Below are positions 25,589 to 34,542 of a stretch of 64,000 nt of DNA, in pieces. The stretch comes from an uncultured Saprospiraceae bacterium (GTDB taxonomy: Bacteria > Bacteroidota > Bacteroidia > Chitinophagales > Saprospiraceae). Location: positions 1 to 64,000 of the forward strand of contig CALJPQ010000013.1 in NCBI GenBank assembly GCA_937980645.1. The letters run 5' to 3'. A program made the position numbers and the translations under genes. Position 1 is the first letter of the stretch. The number at the start of each line of letters is the position of its first letter. A model generated the notes under the pieces. It was not told where the DNA came from, did not search any database, and saw nothing but the letters and a program-made list of their open reading frames with translations.

Positions 25589-26482
25589 ATGAAAAACCTG
25601 CTTCTCTTTCTCATAGCCAGCCTTATTGAGCTAAATACTGCCCAGGCCTGCGACCGCTGCGGCTGTTCGCTGAGCGGTCATTACCTCAACGCATTGCCTC
25701 AGTATCAGCGCCACATGGTCGGGGCGCGGTGGTTTTATCGGGGCTTTGCCTCCGACCATCATGGCGGTGTGTGGTCGGATGAGCGCTTCCATAGTCTTGA
25801 CTTGTGGGCACAGGTCTTTCCTCGGGAGCGCTTTCAGATAGTGGGTGTGCTGCCGCTCAACCATTTCACTCAAACGTTGGAAAATGTGAGCACTCGTAGC
25901 CAGGGCATCGGCGATGCTGTACTCTTGATGAATTACAACGCTTTGCGTCACAGCTGGAGCTCTAGCGGTGCCTGGACTCAGCTGCTATGGCTGGGCGGCG
26001 GGGTGAAGCTGCCCACAGGTCAGTTCGACCCTGCTCTGGTACGCCAGGGTATTAACCCTAACATGCAGCCAGGCACTGGCACGTTTGATGGCCTGCTAAG
26101 TGGCATGTACAACATCCGCTACAACCAATGGGGGCTGGCTGCCGATGTCCTGGTACGCTTCAGCCAGACCAACAGCGAGGGCTATCGCTTTGGCCACCGC
26201 CTTAACGCCAGCAGCCGCTTTTTCTATCAAATGCAAACGGGCGCCACGCGTTGGCTGCCTACAGCGGGTGCCGTTTGGGAATGGTCGGCCCCAGATCGTA
26301 ACCAGGGCAATGTGGCCCACGACACAGGGGGCTATTGCCTGCTGGGGCACGTCGGTCTCGATGTCTATTGGGAGCGCTTTGCCATAGGCGTCGCCGGCCT
26401 CTTTCCGGTAATGCAGCATTTGGGCAACGGTTATTTGCTGGCGCGACCTCGAGTGCAGGTCAGCACCTCGGCGCTTTTTTAG
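25589..26482 (+). CDS. Outer-membrane beta-barrel-like protein with N-terminal Cys cluster, in the nos operon
   Basis: 297 residues from the ATG at 25589, with a signal peptide (MKNLLLFLIASLIELNTAQA). The mature protein begins CDRCGCSLSGHYLNALPQYQ, a CxxCxC cluster directly after the cleavage site. The rest reads as alternating amphipathic strands (VGARWFYRGF, HSLDLWAQVFPRERFQIVGVLPL, FDGLLSGMYNIRYNQWGLAADVLVRFS) like Phenol_MetA_deg / transporter-type barrels, ending in F. The cysteine cluster could bind copper. It sits between nosF and nosY in the same orientation, so a link with copper supply to NosZ is a reasonable inference. I do not recognise a named family member. Confidence 0.7.
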   Translation: MKNLLLFLIASLIELNTAQACDRCGCSLSGHYLNALPQYQRHMVGARWFYRGFASDHHGGVWSDERFHSLDLWAQVFPRERFQIVGVLPLNHFTQTLENVSTRSQGIGDAVLLMNYNALRHSWSSSGAWTQLLWLGGGVKLPTGQFDPALVRQGINPNMQPGTGTFDGLLSGMYNIRYNQWGLAADVLVRFSQTNSEGYRFGHRLNASSRFFYQMQTGATRWLPTAGAVWEWSAPDRNQGNVAHDTGGYCLLGHVGLDVYWERFAIGVAGLFPVMQHLGNGYLLARPRVQVSTSALF

Positions 26483-26488
26483 GTACTT

Positions 26489-26521
26489 AGAGATGACATC
26501 TCCGCAGGAGGTGTCATCTCT
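26489..26521 (+). promoter_or_regulatory. Intergenic hairpin between the Cys-cluster barrel gene and nosY
   Basis: AGAGATGACA pairs with TGTCATCTCT (10 bp), and CTC with GAG inside, 6 nt after the upstream stop and 12 nt before the nosY start. There is no U-run. It shares GAGGTGTCATCT with a hairpin at 57441-57486. Confidence 0.6.
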
Positions 26522-26532
26522 GCATTCTGAAA

Positions 26533-27306
26533 ATGAATATGTTGAAAATAGCCCGTTACGCCATTTATGACATCCTGCGCAACCGCTTCGTGCTGGCCTA
26601 TGGCCTGTTCTGGGTGTTGGTTTCGATGAGCTTTTTCAATCTGGAGAGCGACCCGCTCAAAGGAATGGCCAGCCTGCTCAACATCCTGCTCATGGCGCTG
26701 CCGCTGATGAGCATCGTGTTCTCAACCATTCACGTGTACAACTCCTACGAGTTCATGGAGCTGATGCTGGCGCAGCCTGTTCGGCGGTCAGCGCTCTTTA
26801 TGGGGCAATACCTGGGCGTGGCGGTGTCGCTGTGTGCGGCTTTTGGGTTGGGCATGGGGGTTCCGGTGTTACTGTACGATGGCTCGCCGCGCGGCCTCCT
26901 GCTGGTGGGCTGCGGGCTGGCACTCACGCTGGTATTCGTATCGCTGGCCTTTCTGGCCGCCGTGCTCACGCGCGACAAGGCGCGAGGCATCGGGCTGGCC
27001 CTACTCATCTGGTTCTTCTGCGCTATCCTTTACGACGGATTGGTGCTCATGGGTATGTTTGCTTTTAGCGACTACCCACTGGAGCGGGTCATCATTGCTC
27101 TGGCTTTCCTCAATCCGGTAGATCTGGCCCGCATTGCCATGCTGCTGCAGCTGGACTCGGCTGCGCTGATGGGATACACGGGAGCGCTCTTCCACCACTT
27201 TTTCGGCTCTGCTTTGGGCATTGGGCTGGCCGTCCTGGTGCTGGCCGTATGGGTAGCTTGGCCGCTCCTATGGGCATTAAGGGTTTTTCAAAGAAAAGAT
27301 TTGTAA
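26533..27306 (+). CDS. nosY: NosY ABC transporter permease
   Basis: 257 residues with six membrane segments: an N-terminal amphipathic IARYAIYDILRNRFVLAYGLFWVLV, then LLNILLMALPLMSIVFSTIHVYNSYEFMELMLAQPVRRSALFMGQ, the ABC-2/NosY coupling signature. The C terminus ends in a last membrane segment and FQRKDL. It pairs with NosF. Its separation from nosF by a barrel gene and a hairpin is unusual; normally the order is nosD-nosF-nosY without interruption. It is the last gene of the operon; I see no clear terminator in the 220 nt after it. Confidence 0.93.
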   Translation: MNMLKIARYAIYDILRNRFVLAYGLFWVLVSMSFFNLESDPLKGMASLLNILLMALPLMSIVFSTIHVYNSYEFMELMLAQPVRRSALFMGQYLGVAVSLCAAFGLGMGVPVLLYDGSPRGLLLVGCGLALTLVFVSLAFLAAVLTRDKARGIGLALLIWFFCAILYDGLVLMGMFAFSDYPLERVIIALAFLNPVDLARIAMLLQLDSAALMGYTGALFHHFFGSALGIGLAVLVLAVWVAWPLLWALRVFQRKDL

Positions 27307-27528
27307 TCTTGGAGGAGGGGAAAAAGGAGCCTTCCAGGGCGCGTTCTGTGGCGTATGGCTCCAGGGTCATGCGGATGTTTTTCTTGATTTTTCGTTTTTT
27401 CTGTTTGGCCGCCGCTGATGCAGGTGTCGTAGTGAGCAAGGCAAGGCGCGCGAGCAGTTGGTTACTCCTCACTCCTCTCTGTGAAGGGGTTTTCCCATTG
27501 ACAAACTGAGGGCTTGTAGCATCCTTTA

Positions 27529-28194
27529 CTACACATTTGCCCTAACCATTAGCCCTAGGATCATGAAGAAAGCTACTTGTAGCCCTAATAAGGGCACCGC
27601 CGCGCGATTTTGGGTGGCAGGCAGCATAGTCAGCCGCCATACGATAGCCAACAGCAACGAAGTAGCGTACCAGCCGGCGTAGTTCTCTAAAGGTGGCAAT
27701 CCTGTGGAAGGCCATTGCCACATGCCGAAGTGAATGGCCACAGGTTCAATCAAATAGTCCAGTGCCGTGGGCAGGGCAGCAGCCAACGGAGCAAAGGCTA
27801 ACAGAGGCAGCTTTGGCAGTAATCGGTCTAAGGCATAAAAGCTGCAATACGTTACCAGCGTCCAGTTAATGCCCAGCATCAGCGGTGTACCGGCTACTTT
27901 CGGCCCCAGCACGGAGCCGTATTCGTAGTGCCCAAAAGGCCATCCGGTATTGACGCCCACGACTTCGATGCCAAAGCCGAGAGCAAAAGCGCTCAGGAAA
28001 TAGGCCGTGCTGCCGCGCGTATGTGGTGTGTGAAACAGCAGCAGCGTAAGGTAAGACAATAGCAGGCTCATTGGCGTCTGGCTGACGAACCACGGCTGTG
28101 CTGGCGAGAGCATGCCCGCTACGCCAAACAAATACACAGCGGTACAAAAGCCCAGCAAGAGGTGAGGTGAGTGTTGGGTAAGTTTCTGGATCAT
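27529..28194 (-). CDS. cruF: Carotenoid 1,2-hydratase, CruF family (DUF422)
   Basis: 221 residues, six or seven membrane segments. The DUF422 pattern is visible: GFGIEVVGVNTGWPFGHYEYGSVLGPKVAGTPLMLGINWTLVTYC and DYLIEPVAIHFGMWQWPS. CruF proteins add water across the 1,2 double bond of the acyclic end of gamma-carotene or lycopene. The start codon overlaps the stop of the upstream desaturase gene by 4 nt, so both belong to one operon. With CrtD it would give a 1'-hydroxy-3',4'-didehydro end group as in saproxanthin or myxol; this pathway link is established for Bacteroidota and cyanobacteria, the product here is inference. Confidence 0.82.
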   Translation of the reverse strand: MIQKLTQHSPHLLLGFCTAVYLFGVAGMLSPAQPWFVSQTPMSLLLSYLTLLLFHTPHTRGSTAYFLSAFALGFGIEVVGVNTGWPFGHYEYGSVLGPKVAGTPLMLGINWTLVTYCSFYALDRLLPKLPLLAFAPLAAALPTALDYLIEPVAIHFGMWQWPSTGLPPLENYAGWYATSLLLAIVWRLTMLPATQNRAAVPLLGLQVAFFMILGLMVRANV

Positions 28195-29660
28195 GAGTGG
28201 GTAGGTTGTCCAATGAGTTCACTGGTGATTTTGGCCGAAAGCAGGCACAGCGGAATGCCGCCGCCTGGGTGGACGCTGCCACCGCAGAAATACAGCCCGC
28301 GAATGCGGCGCGAAAAGTTGGCATGCCGAAGGAAGGCCGCCATTTGCGTGTTGGAGCTATAGCCGTAAAGTGCGCCTAAGTGCGAGCTGGTTTTGGCCTC
28401 GATTTCCGGCGGCGAAAGGATGGCCTCCGTGGCGATAAGCGGCCGGAGGTCAACGCCCAGGTGCGCACGGAGCTTGGCGATTACCGCTTCCCTCACGCGC
28501 GCGACAAGACTCTGCCAATCTTGGCCGCGATGGCTGGGCGCATTAATCATGACAAACCAGTTCTCGCAGCCCGCCGGCGCGTCGGTGGGGGTGTATTTCG
28601 AGGTAATGTTGATGTAAACGGTCGGGTCGTCTATGATTTCGCCTTGTTCCAACGCCTCGAATTCTTCCTGATAGCGGTCGGAGAAAAAGATGTTGTGCAG
28701 GTCTAACTGTGGAAACGTCTGTCGAATGCCCCAGTAGAAAATTAGCGCCGAGGTGCTTTTGGGCTGACGCAAAATGCGCTCGGGCGCCTTAGCTCCGGGC
28801 ATCAGGCGCTTGTAGGTGTAGTACACATCCATATTGCTGACCGCTGCATCGAAGCGATGCTCGCCCGCTGCCGTGCGAAGGCCAGTTACTCGCCCCCTTT
28901 CGGTCAAAATCTCCTCCACGCGCTGGCCAAAGTGAAAGCGAACGCCCAGCTGCTGAGCCAGGTCAAAGACAGCCTGGGTGATGCTGTGCATGCCGCCCTC
29001 CGGATAATAGACCCCCAGGTTGTGCTCAAAGTGCGGGATGATCGTCAGCATGCCCGGCGCCTTGTAAGGGTTCGAGCCGTTGTATGTGGCGTACCGGTCG
29101 AACAATTGCGCCAGTTTCGGATGCTCAAACCAGCGCTCATTGACCTGGTGCATCGAACGAAACAGGTCGAAACCCGGCAAAAAGGACAGCGCTTTCAACA
29201 CACTGGCATTCAGCCACGTATCTAAGCGATGCAGCGACTTTTCCAGAAAAATGTGGCCAGCGAGGCGGTACTTCTTCTCGCTCAGGGCTAAGTAATCCAA
29301 CACGCGCTGCGCCGGCACCCCCAGCACGCGCTCTGCTTCGGCAGCAAAGCGCCTGGCGTCGCTCCAGGCGGTGAGCTGTGTGCCATCGTTCCAAAAGTAA
29401 CGGCACGTAATCGGCACTTTCACATAAGCAAAACGCCCCTCTATGGGCACCTGTGCTATGCGAAACAGCTCCTCTACATAGCCCGGCATCGTAAACAATG
29501 ACGGCCCGGCATCGAACCGATAGCCCGCCTGTTCGAAGGCCGAAAGCTTGCCGCCCGGATAACTGTTTGCCTCAAAAACTTCCACCTCATGCCCCTGCGC
29601 CGCCAGGCGAACAGCAGTAGCCAGACCTGCAATACCTGCACCAATGATACCGATTTTCAC
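28191..29660 (-). CDS. crtD: Carotenoid desaturase, CrtI/CrtD family (probably 1-hydroxycarotenoid 3,4-desaturase)
   Basis: 489 residues from a GTG start. The N-terminal FAD-binding Rossmann motif is IGIIGAGIAGLATAVRLAAQ (about 3-22), then VFEANSYPGGKLSAFEQAGYRFDAGPS, and the C-terminal family motif GLYFCGGSVHPGGGIPLCLLSA. All CrtI-type desaturases share these, so sequence reading alone does not separate phytoene desaturase from CrtD. I favour CrtD because it is translationally coupled to a CruF hydratase, and no phytoene synthase gene is nearby. Located on the minus strand, divergent from the CrtA-like gene. Confidence 0.8.
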   Translation of the reverse strand: MKIGIIGAGIAGLATAVRLAAQGHEVEVFEANSYPGGKLSAFEQAGYRFDAGPSLFTMPGYVEELFRIAQVPIEGRFAYVKVPITCRYFWNDGTQLTAWSDARRFAAEAERVLGVPAQRVLDYLALSEKKYRLAGHIFLEKSLHRLDTWLNASVLKALSFLPGFDLFRSMHQVNERWFEHPKLAQLFDRYATYNGSNPYKAPGMLTIIPHFEHNLGVYYPEGGMHSITQAVFDLAQQLGVRFHFGQRVEEILTERGRVTGLRTAAGEHRFDAAVSNMDVYYTYKRLMPGAKAPERILRQPKSTSALIFYWGIRQTFPQLDLHNIFFSDRYQEEFEALEQGEIIDDPTVYINITSKYTPTDAPAGCENWFVMINAPSHRGQDWQSLVARVREAVIAKLRAHLGVDLRPLIATEAILSPPEIEAKTSSHLGALYGYSSNTQMAAFLRHANFSRRIRGLYFCGGSVHPGGGIPLCLLSAKITSELIGQPTHS

Positions 29661-29816
29661 GCCAGAGAATGCGAGGATTTAATGCCTTTTATTTTGTTTG
29701 TCTAAAAAAGCCAAAACGCGAGACTAAGTGCCACGTAGAGCTTTTTTTGTTTTTTAAAACCACAAAAAAAGAAAGTAATATTTAAACAGCGGCTCTTGCT
29801 GTCTTGTTCTGGCTTC

Positions 29817-30473
29817 ATGCAGATTACGACCGTTTCCATTTACCGCTTTTCGGGCTTTGCTCGCAGGTTTTGGGCGCTCAGCCAAATGGGTTTGGCCCCG
29901 CGTCGGCTTAAAGGTGCGCCGGGCCTGACGTTTTTCAAATTCTTAGGCAGCGGAGCCACCAATGGTTTTGGCATTCGCCCCAACTGGAGCGTGTACGGCA
30001 TTCTGGCTGTTTGGGAAAGTCGGAAGGCTGCTGAAGAAGCACTTGAAGGGCACCCGGTCTTTAGGGCCTATACAAGGCGGGCTGTTGAGCAGCAGCATGT
30101 CTTTTTGGCCAACACCATGGCGCATGGTCTGTGGGACGGTCAAATGCCCTTCCGCACCGTCAAAGCATTTGACCCGAAGGCACCAGCAGCCGTGCTGACC
30201 CGGGCGACCATTCGGAAACGGCACCTGTGGCGCTTCTGGAAGGAGGTGCCCGAAGTGAGTCGCTCCGTGCATGAGCATCCCGGACTGGAATACGCCATAG
30301 GCATCGGTGAGGTACCGCTCATGCAGCAGGCCACCTTTAGCCTGTGGCGAACGGGCCGCGAGATGATGGATTTTGCCTATCGGGGGCAACACCATAAAGA
30401 CGTTATCGCGCAAACCCGTGCTCTGGGCTGGTACAAAGAGGAGCTCTTCGCCCGCTTCGAGGTGTTGCCGTGA
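29817..30473 (+). CDS. crtA: Spheroidene-monooxygenase (CrtA)-like protein
   Basis: 218 residues from the ATG at 29817; a TTG at 29796 is also in frame. The protein matches the CrtA-like family: RFWALSQMGLAPRRLKGAPGLTFFKFLGSGATNGFGIRPNWSVYGILAVWES, then RTVKAFDPKAPAAVLTRATIR, and AYRGQHHKDVIAQTRALGWYKEELFARF. CrtA enzymes introduce a keto group at C2 of acyclic carotenoids; Bacteroidota homologues are often annotated as spheroidene monooxygenase without proof. Divergence from crtD-cruF supports a carotenoid role. Expected to be haem-dependent; I can point to conserved histidines (HHKD) but not assign the ligand. Confidence 0.75.
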   Translation: MQITTVSIYRFSGFARRFWALSQMGLAPRRLKGAPGLTFFKFLGSGATNGFGIRPNWSVYGILAVWESRKAAEEALEGHPVFRAYTRRAVEQQHVFLANTMAHGLWDGQMPFRTVKAFDPKAPAAVLTRATIRKRHLWRFWKEVPEVSRSVHEHPGLEYAIGIGEVPLMQQATFSLWRTGREMMDFAYRGQHHKDVIAQTRALGWYKEELFARFEVLP

Positions 30474-30612
30474 AACAGGAGGGCTGTTACTGCCCATTAT
30501 TTCCATAAAAAAATGCTGGGAATGCAGCAATAGGAGCGCATCCAACACCTTTTAAACAGTCGGCTAAAGTCATTCACCTGCTCCTGGGGCGCAAAAACAG
30601 TTCTACAAACGC

Positions 30613-31146
30613 ATGCTGCACCTTGTTTCTCGTTGTTGCCAAGGCGACGGCTTTGCTCAGCGTCAGCTGTACGAATACTACAAGACCCCTTTGTTCAGCA
30701 TTTGCCTGCGCTATGCGCGCGACAGGGCTGAGGCACAAGACTTTCTACAAGAGGCTTTTCTAACTATTTTCCGCGACTTGCCACAGTTCAAGGGCGACGG
30801 CTCACTCGAAGGCTGGCTGCGGCGCGTAACGGTGCGCAGCATCTTGCAAACCCTGCGGCGAAAGAACCCGCTGCGCTTCGCCGAAGATTACAAATACCTG
30901 CCCTCGAACCATGCCAGTGTTAGCCCCGATCAGGAACTGAATTCCGAAGCCATTCTGGGCCTCGTGCAGCAACTGCCCGATGGCTATCGCACCGTGTTCA
31001 ACCTGCGCTGCGTGGAAGAGTACGACTACGACGAAATTGCCCAGATGCTGGGCGTTACCGAAAGCACTGTGCGTTCGCAGTATACCCGCGCCTGCCGGCA
31101 GTTGCGCCTCCTGCTGGGAAAGTTGATGACTGAGCCGATGCATTGA
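30613..31146 (+). CDS. ECF RNA polymerase sigma factor
   Basis: 177 residues. Sigma region 2 is visible at about 15-75 (AQRQLYEYYKTPLFSICLRYARDRAEAQDFLQEAFLTIFRDLPQFKG, LEGWLRRVTVRSILQTLRR) and region 4 at about 120-170 (GLVQQLPDGYRTVFNLRCVEEYDYDEIAQMLGVTESTVRSQYTRA). No extra domain is present. The next gene, a large single-span membrane protein, starts about 50 nt later and is the natural candidate for its regulator. No -7 element of the housekeeping type is visible upstream, which would fit autoregulation. Confidence 0.92.
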   Translation: MLHLVSRCCQGDGFAQRQLYEYYKTPLFSICLRYARDRAEAQDFLQEAFLTIFRDLPQFKGDGSLEGWLRRVTVRSILQTLRRKNPLRFAEDYKYLPSNHASVSPDQELNSEAILGLVQQLPDGYRTVFNLRCVEEYDYDEIAQMLGVTESTVRSQYTRACRQLRLLLGKLMTEPMH

Positions 31147-31193
31147 AACCTCAAAAAACCAGGCCTATTTCCTTGTTTTTTCAAAAAAATGTC

Positions 31194-33212
31194 ATGGAAA
31201 ATAAAAATTTAGAGCAGTTCTTGCGCAACCACTTAGAGCAAATCCAACAAACGCCGGATGCCGATACGTGGGCGCAAATCGCGAAGGCGCAAGCCCCGCT
31301 AAATGCGAAACTGGCCTGGGCGGCTCGCCTGAAGTGGCTGTTGCCTACAGCCGCCGCAGCAGCTATGGTTATTGGCGTCGTTTGGTGGCAAGGCGCCGCA
31401 CGAGTAAAGAGGCCCGTGGTGCCTGCTCAGGAAATAATGCTCCAGGTGCCCGCTGAAGAGACGCCATCAATCTTCGAGTTAGAGACGCTGCCGGAGCCGA
31501 TACCGCCGGCACGTCAGGTGGCCCTGCCCGGTGCCATGGCCTTCAACAAGGTACCTACCCAAACGATCACCTTCGAGGCTGCAGCCGGGCTGACATACCG
31601 CAATCCAGCCACAGGTACCCAGGTGCGCATACCCGCTGGCGCATTGGTGGATGCCAACGGCAAGCCCGTGAGCGGCCCTGTCCACCTTCGCCTGCGCGAA
31701 TACCGCACCTTTGCCGACTTTTTGGCCTCAGGTATTCCTATGCACTTCACCGACGGGCGCGGCAGATTCTTCTTCAACTCCGGCGGCATGTTTGAAGTGC
31801 GCATCGAGCAGGATGGGCAAGCGCTGGCTATGGCCTTGGGACGAACCTACGAAGTCGAGTTTTCTCCCACCCACCGCCTGACCGATGCCAATCTCTTCTA
31901 CCTCAACGAGCAGAGCGGTCAGTGGGAATATGTGCCCGCACCGATGTCGGCAGGCGACGTGCCTGGCGTTCAGGCCCGCGTCGTCAGCGCCGAAGAGGTC
32001 AGCAACAACAACCGCCGCCTCAAAAGCGACCCGTGCATCTTTCAACTGGCCGCGCGCATGCAGGACTCCACACTCAAGGCCGAAGACGTACAAAAAGGCA
32101 TCAAAACGGGCTATCAGCTGGCTACCGGCAAGATGCAAATGCCCACGTGGTTTCGCAAAAACCCATCCCTATCGGTAGAGGCAGTGGTCAACCACTCTGA
32201 CCGCGGCGCCGTGCGCTTAGTGCACGACCGCGACAAAGAAGACAAGTTCTTCCCCCAGGACTACAGCGGTGCGCTGACCGAGTTAAATGCCCTCAAGGAC
32301 TGTTATTTCATCAAAAGCGGTGAGGTAGAAGAAGGTACTGCCGTGGACCTCAAAAAACACAAGAACACCCTTTGGAAGGGCGTGTGGGTGATACCCGACA
32401 ACGGTTCGCACTGTAAGGTGGAAATGCTCAGCGATAAGGGTGAGAAGATTGCCTTCTTCGCTATACTCTATTCCAATGTTTCGGTAAACACTAAGGAAGT
32501 GCTGGACACGTATCGCCGCTTGCGCCAGGAGCGCCTCGAGGCCAGCCGCCAGGCAGCTATCGCGCTCAAAAACTTCCTGCGCACTGCGCCCATCTTCCAG
32601 GCCCCCGAAGAGTGGTGCATGAGCGATGCCGACTGGATAGCCTGGTTTGAGGCGGAAAAAGCACGCATGGCCCTGCGCTACGAAGCGCTGATGAAAAGCG
32701 GTATCGTGTTGGATGACGCACAAGCCTTAGAGGCCATCCGCCAGTACCGCCTCCGCGAACGCGAGCACTTTTACCAGATGGCAAAGGCGGTTTCGGTTAC
32801 TGACCCTCAAGACATGCGCATGGTCTTTCGCCTAAGTGGTTTTGGGCTGTACAATTGCGACCAGATCTTCCGCTTTTGGCAACCGGAAGCGCGCGTATTT
32901 GCCTCTTTCCGCGCACCCGACGGTTCGCCCTTGGCGCCGGCAAACATCATGCTAATAGAGCGCAAAAGCCGGGCGTGCTTCTCCCTATTCGACCGCAAAA
33001 ACCTGCCCCTATGGGCCGGGCTGGAAGTGGAACTGTTCATCACCGATAAGCGCGGACGCAATTTCCACCTGCCCTCGCATCAGTACCTCGCCTTGCTTCA
33101 GATGCGGCAACACCCCGACCCTTGTCCCATCGTCCTGGAGGACATCACCGCCCAAACCAACAGCGTTGGCGGCTGGATGCAGTACCTGCAAGGGCAGGAT
33201 ATCGCCCTTTAA
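31194..33212 (+). CDS. Large single-span membrane protein, candidate anti-sigma factor with ZU5-like domain
   Basis: 672 residues from the ATG at 31194; a TTG overlapping the sigma gene stop at 31143 is also in frame. Residues 1-46 are hydrophilic (NKNLEQFLRNHLEQIQQTPDADTWAQIAKA) and precede one membrane segment (LLPTAAAAAMVIGVVWW), a layout like anti-sigma proteins. The outer part begins with a ZU5-like module (GTQVRIPAGALVDANGKPVSGPVHL, then RTFADFLASGIPMHF) found in Bacteroidota surface proteins. It continues with about 450 residues that I do not recognise, including a likely helical stretch (YRRLRQERLEASRQAAIALKNFL). Position after an ECF sigma gene suggests signal sensing; the mechanism is inference. 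Confidence 0.75.
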   Translation: MENKNLEQFLRNHLEQIQQTPDADTWAQIAKAQAPLNAKLAWAARLKWLLPTAAAAAMVIGVVWWQGAARVKRPVVPAQEIMLQVPAEETPSIFELETLPEPIPPARQVALPGAMAFNKVPTQTITFEAAAGLTYRNPATGTQVRIPAGALVDANGKPVSGPVHLRLREYRTFADFLASGIPMHFTDGRGRFFFNSGGMFEVRIEQDGQALAMALGRTYEVEFSPTHRLTDANLFYLNEQSGQWEYVPAPMSAGDVPGVQARVVSAEEVSNNNRRLKSDPCIFQLAARMQDSTLKAEDVQKGIKTGYQLATGKMQMPTWFRKNPSLSVEAVVNHSDRGAVRLVHDRDKEDKFFPQDYSGALTELNALKDCYFIKSGEVEEGTAVDLKKHKNTLWKGVWVIPDNGSHCKVEMLSDKGEKIAFFAILYSNVSVNTKEVLDTYRRLRQERLEASRQAAIALKNFLRTAPIFQAPEEWCMSDADWIAWFEAEKARMALRYEALMKSGIVLDDAQALEAIRQYRLREREHFYQMAKAVSVTDPQDMRMVFRLSGFGLYNCDQIFRFWQPEARVFASFRAPDGSPLAPANIMLIERKSRACFSLFDRKNLPLWAGLEVELFITDKRGRNFHLPSHQYLALLQMRQHPDPCPIVLEDITAQTNSVGGWMQYLQGQDIAL

Positions 33213-33231
33213 TAGCCATCTGAAACCAATA

Positions 33232-33282
33232 AGCGCACCTTCTTCGAGACGACCGTTCGAAAAAGGTGCGCCTGCTTTTTAA
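33232..33282 (+). terminator. Rho-independent terminator after the sigma-factor operon
   Basis: GCGCACCTT pairs with AAGGTGCGC around a 20-nt loop, followed by CTGCTTTTT. It ends about 70 nt after the stop at 33212. Confidence 0.8.
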
Positions 33283-33412
33283 AACCAGCGTCAAGTAAGG
33301 GCCCAAGTCGCAAAAGGTGCCACGATGGTCTGCTGAGTTAACCGATTTCCTGGCGATTCCGCATTTTTGCCTTTCAAAACCTTCCGTACATCTACAACGC
33401 GCCTCAGCGCTT

Positions 33413-34495
33413 ATGCTCAAGACGCTCGACCGGTATCTCGCCCGCAAATACGTCTCCACGTTTTTCTTCTCGTTGCTCATCTTCACGGTCATTTCGATGG
33501 CCATTGACTTCAGCGAAAAGGTCAAATCCTTTATCGAAAAGCCGTGCACCCTGAAGGAAATTCTGGTGGACTACTATCTGGGCTTCATCTTCTACATGGC
33601 CGGCCTGCTGCTGCCGCTGTACGTGCTGATTGCTGTGATTTTTTTTACCTCGCGCATGGCATTCAATGCGGAGATCCTGTCTATCCTAAATGCCGGTGTC
33701 AGTTTTGAGCGCTTGTTGCGCCCTTACTTGCTTACGGCGGCGGGTATTATGTTGCTCCATTTGGGGCTGAACCATTTCCTCGTGCCTCAGAGCAGCAAGT
33801 CGCGCCTGAAATTTGAGCGCACCTATGTGTGGACTGACCCGAAAGGCCGCAACAGCAACGTCTATCTACTCGTGGCGCCGGATACGCGCATCTTTGTGCG
33901 CGATTACAACCCCACCACCCAGACCATCATCGGCTTGCGTGTGGATCAGTTTCGCAACAACCGGCTGACCAGTCTCCTTCACGCCCAGCAAGCTGCCTGG
34001 CAGGAAGAAACCCAGCGCTGGCGACTGAGCTCGTACAACATCCGTACTTTCGACGGGCTTCGGGAAACGCTTGTGCATGGTCAAAGGCCGTTGGACACCG
34101 CCCTCAACCTGACGCCGCAAGACTTTGTGTGGTTTCACAACCTGAATGAGGAAATGACCACGCCCGAACTGCTCGCCGCCATTGAGCGCGACCGCAGCCG
34201 CGGCCTCATCACTTCGCGCCAGTTCGAGATCGAGCTGCATCGCCGCACGGCCGATGCTTTCACCACCCTCATTCTCACCCTCATTGGCGTGGCGGTGGCC
34301 GCCCGGAAAGTGCGCGGTGGCATGGGGCTGCATTTAGCGGTAGGCATCGGGTTGGGTGCCATTTACATTCTCCTGTCCAAGTTTGCCATATCGTTTGCTG
34401 CCAGCGGCAATGTACCGCCTTTGGTGGGCATGTGGATACCCAACCTGCTGTTTACTGCCGCCGCCTTTTGGCTGATCCGCAGGGCGCAGAAGTGA
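33413..34495 (+). CDS. LptF/LptG-family permease (YjgP/YjgQ)
   Basis: 360 residues from the ATG at 33413; the frame is open from 33317. Three N-terminal membrane segments (YVSTFFFSLLIFTVISMAIDF, FIFYMAGLLLPLYVLIAVIFF, LLRPYLLTAAGIMLLHLGL) and three at the C terminus enclose a periplasmic domain (VLVPQSSKSRLKFERTY... LRVDQFRNNRLTSLLHAQQAAW). This is the LptF/G topology; the proteins form the inner-membrane part of the lipopolysaccharide exporter with LptB. The sequence does not tell LptF from LptG, and no second copy is in the window. Confidence 0.88.
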   Translation: MLKTLDRYLARKYVSTFFFSLLIFTVISMAIDFSEKVKSFIEKPCTLKEILVDYYLGFIFYMAGLLLPLYVLIAVIFFTSRMAFNAEILSILNAGVSFERLLRPYLLTAAGIMLLHLGLNHFLVPQSSKSRLKFERTYVWTDPKGRNSNVYLLVAPDTRIFVRDYNPTTQTIIGLRVDQFRNNRLTSLLHAQQAAWQEETQRWRLSSYNIRTFDGLRETLVHGQRPLDTALNLTPQDFVWFHNLNEEMTTPELLAAIERDRSRGLITSRQFEIELHRRTADAFTTLILTLIGVAVAARKVRGGMGLHLAVGIGLGAIYILLSKFAISFAASGNVPPLVGMWIPNLLFTAAAFWLIRRAQK

Positions 34496-34542
34496 TTAAG
34501 GCTGGCACTATGCCCGAAGAAGGCGCAAGGCACGTGCTATGG

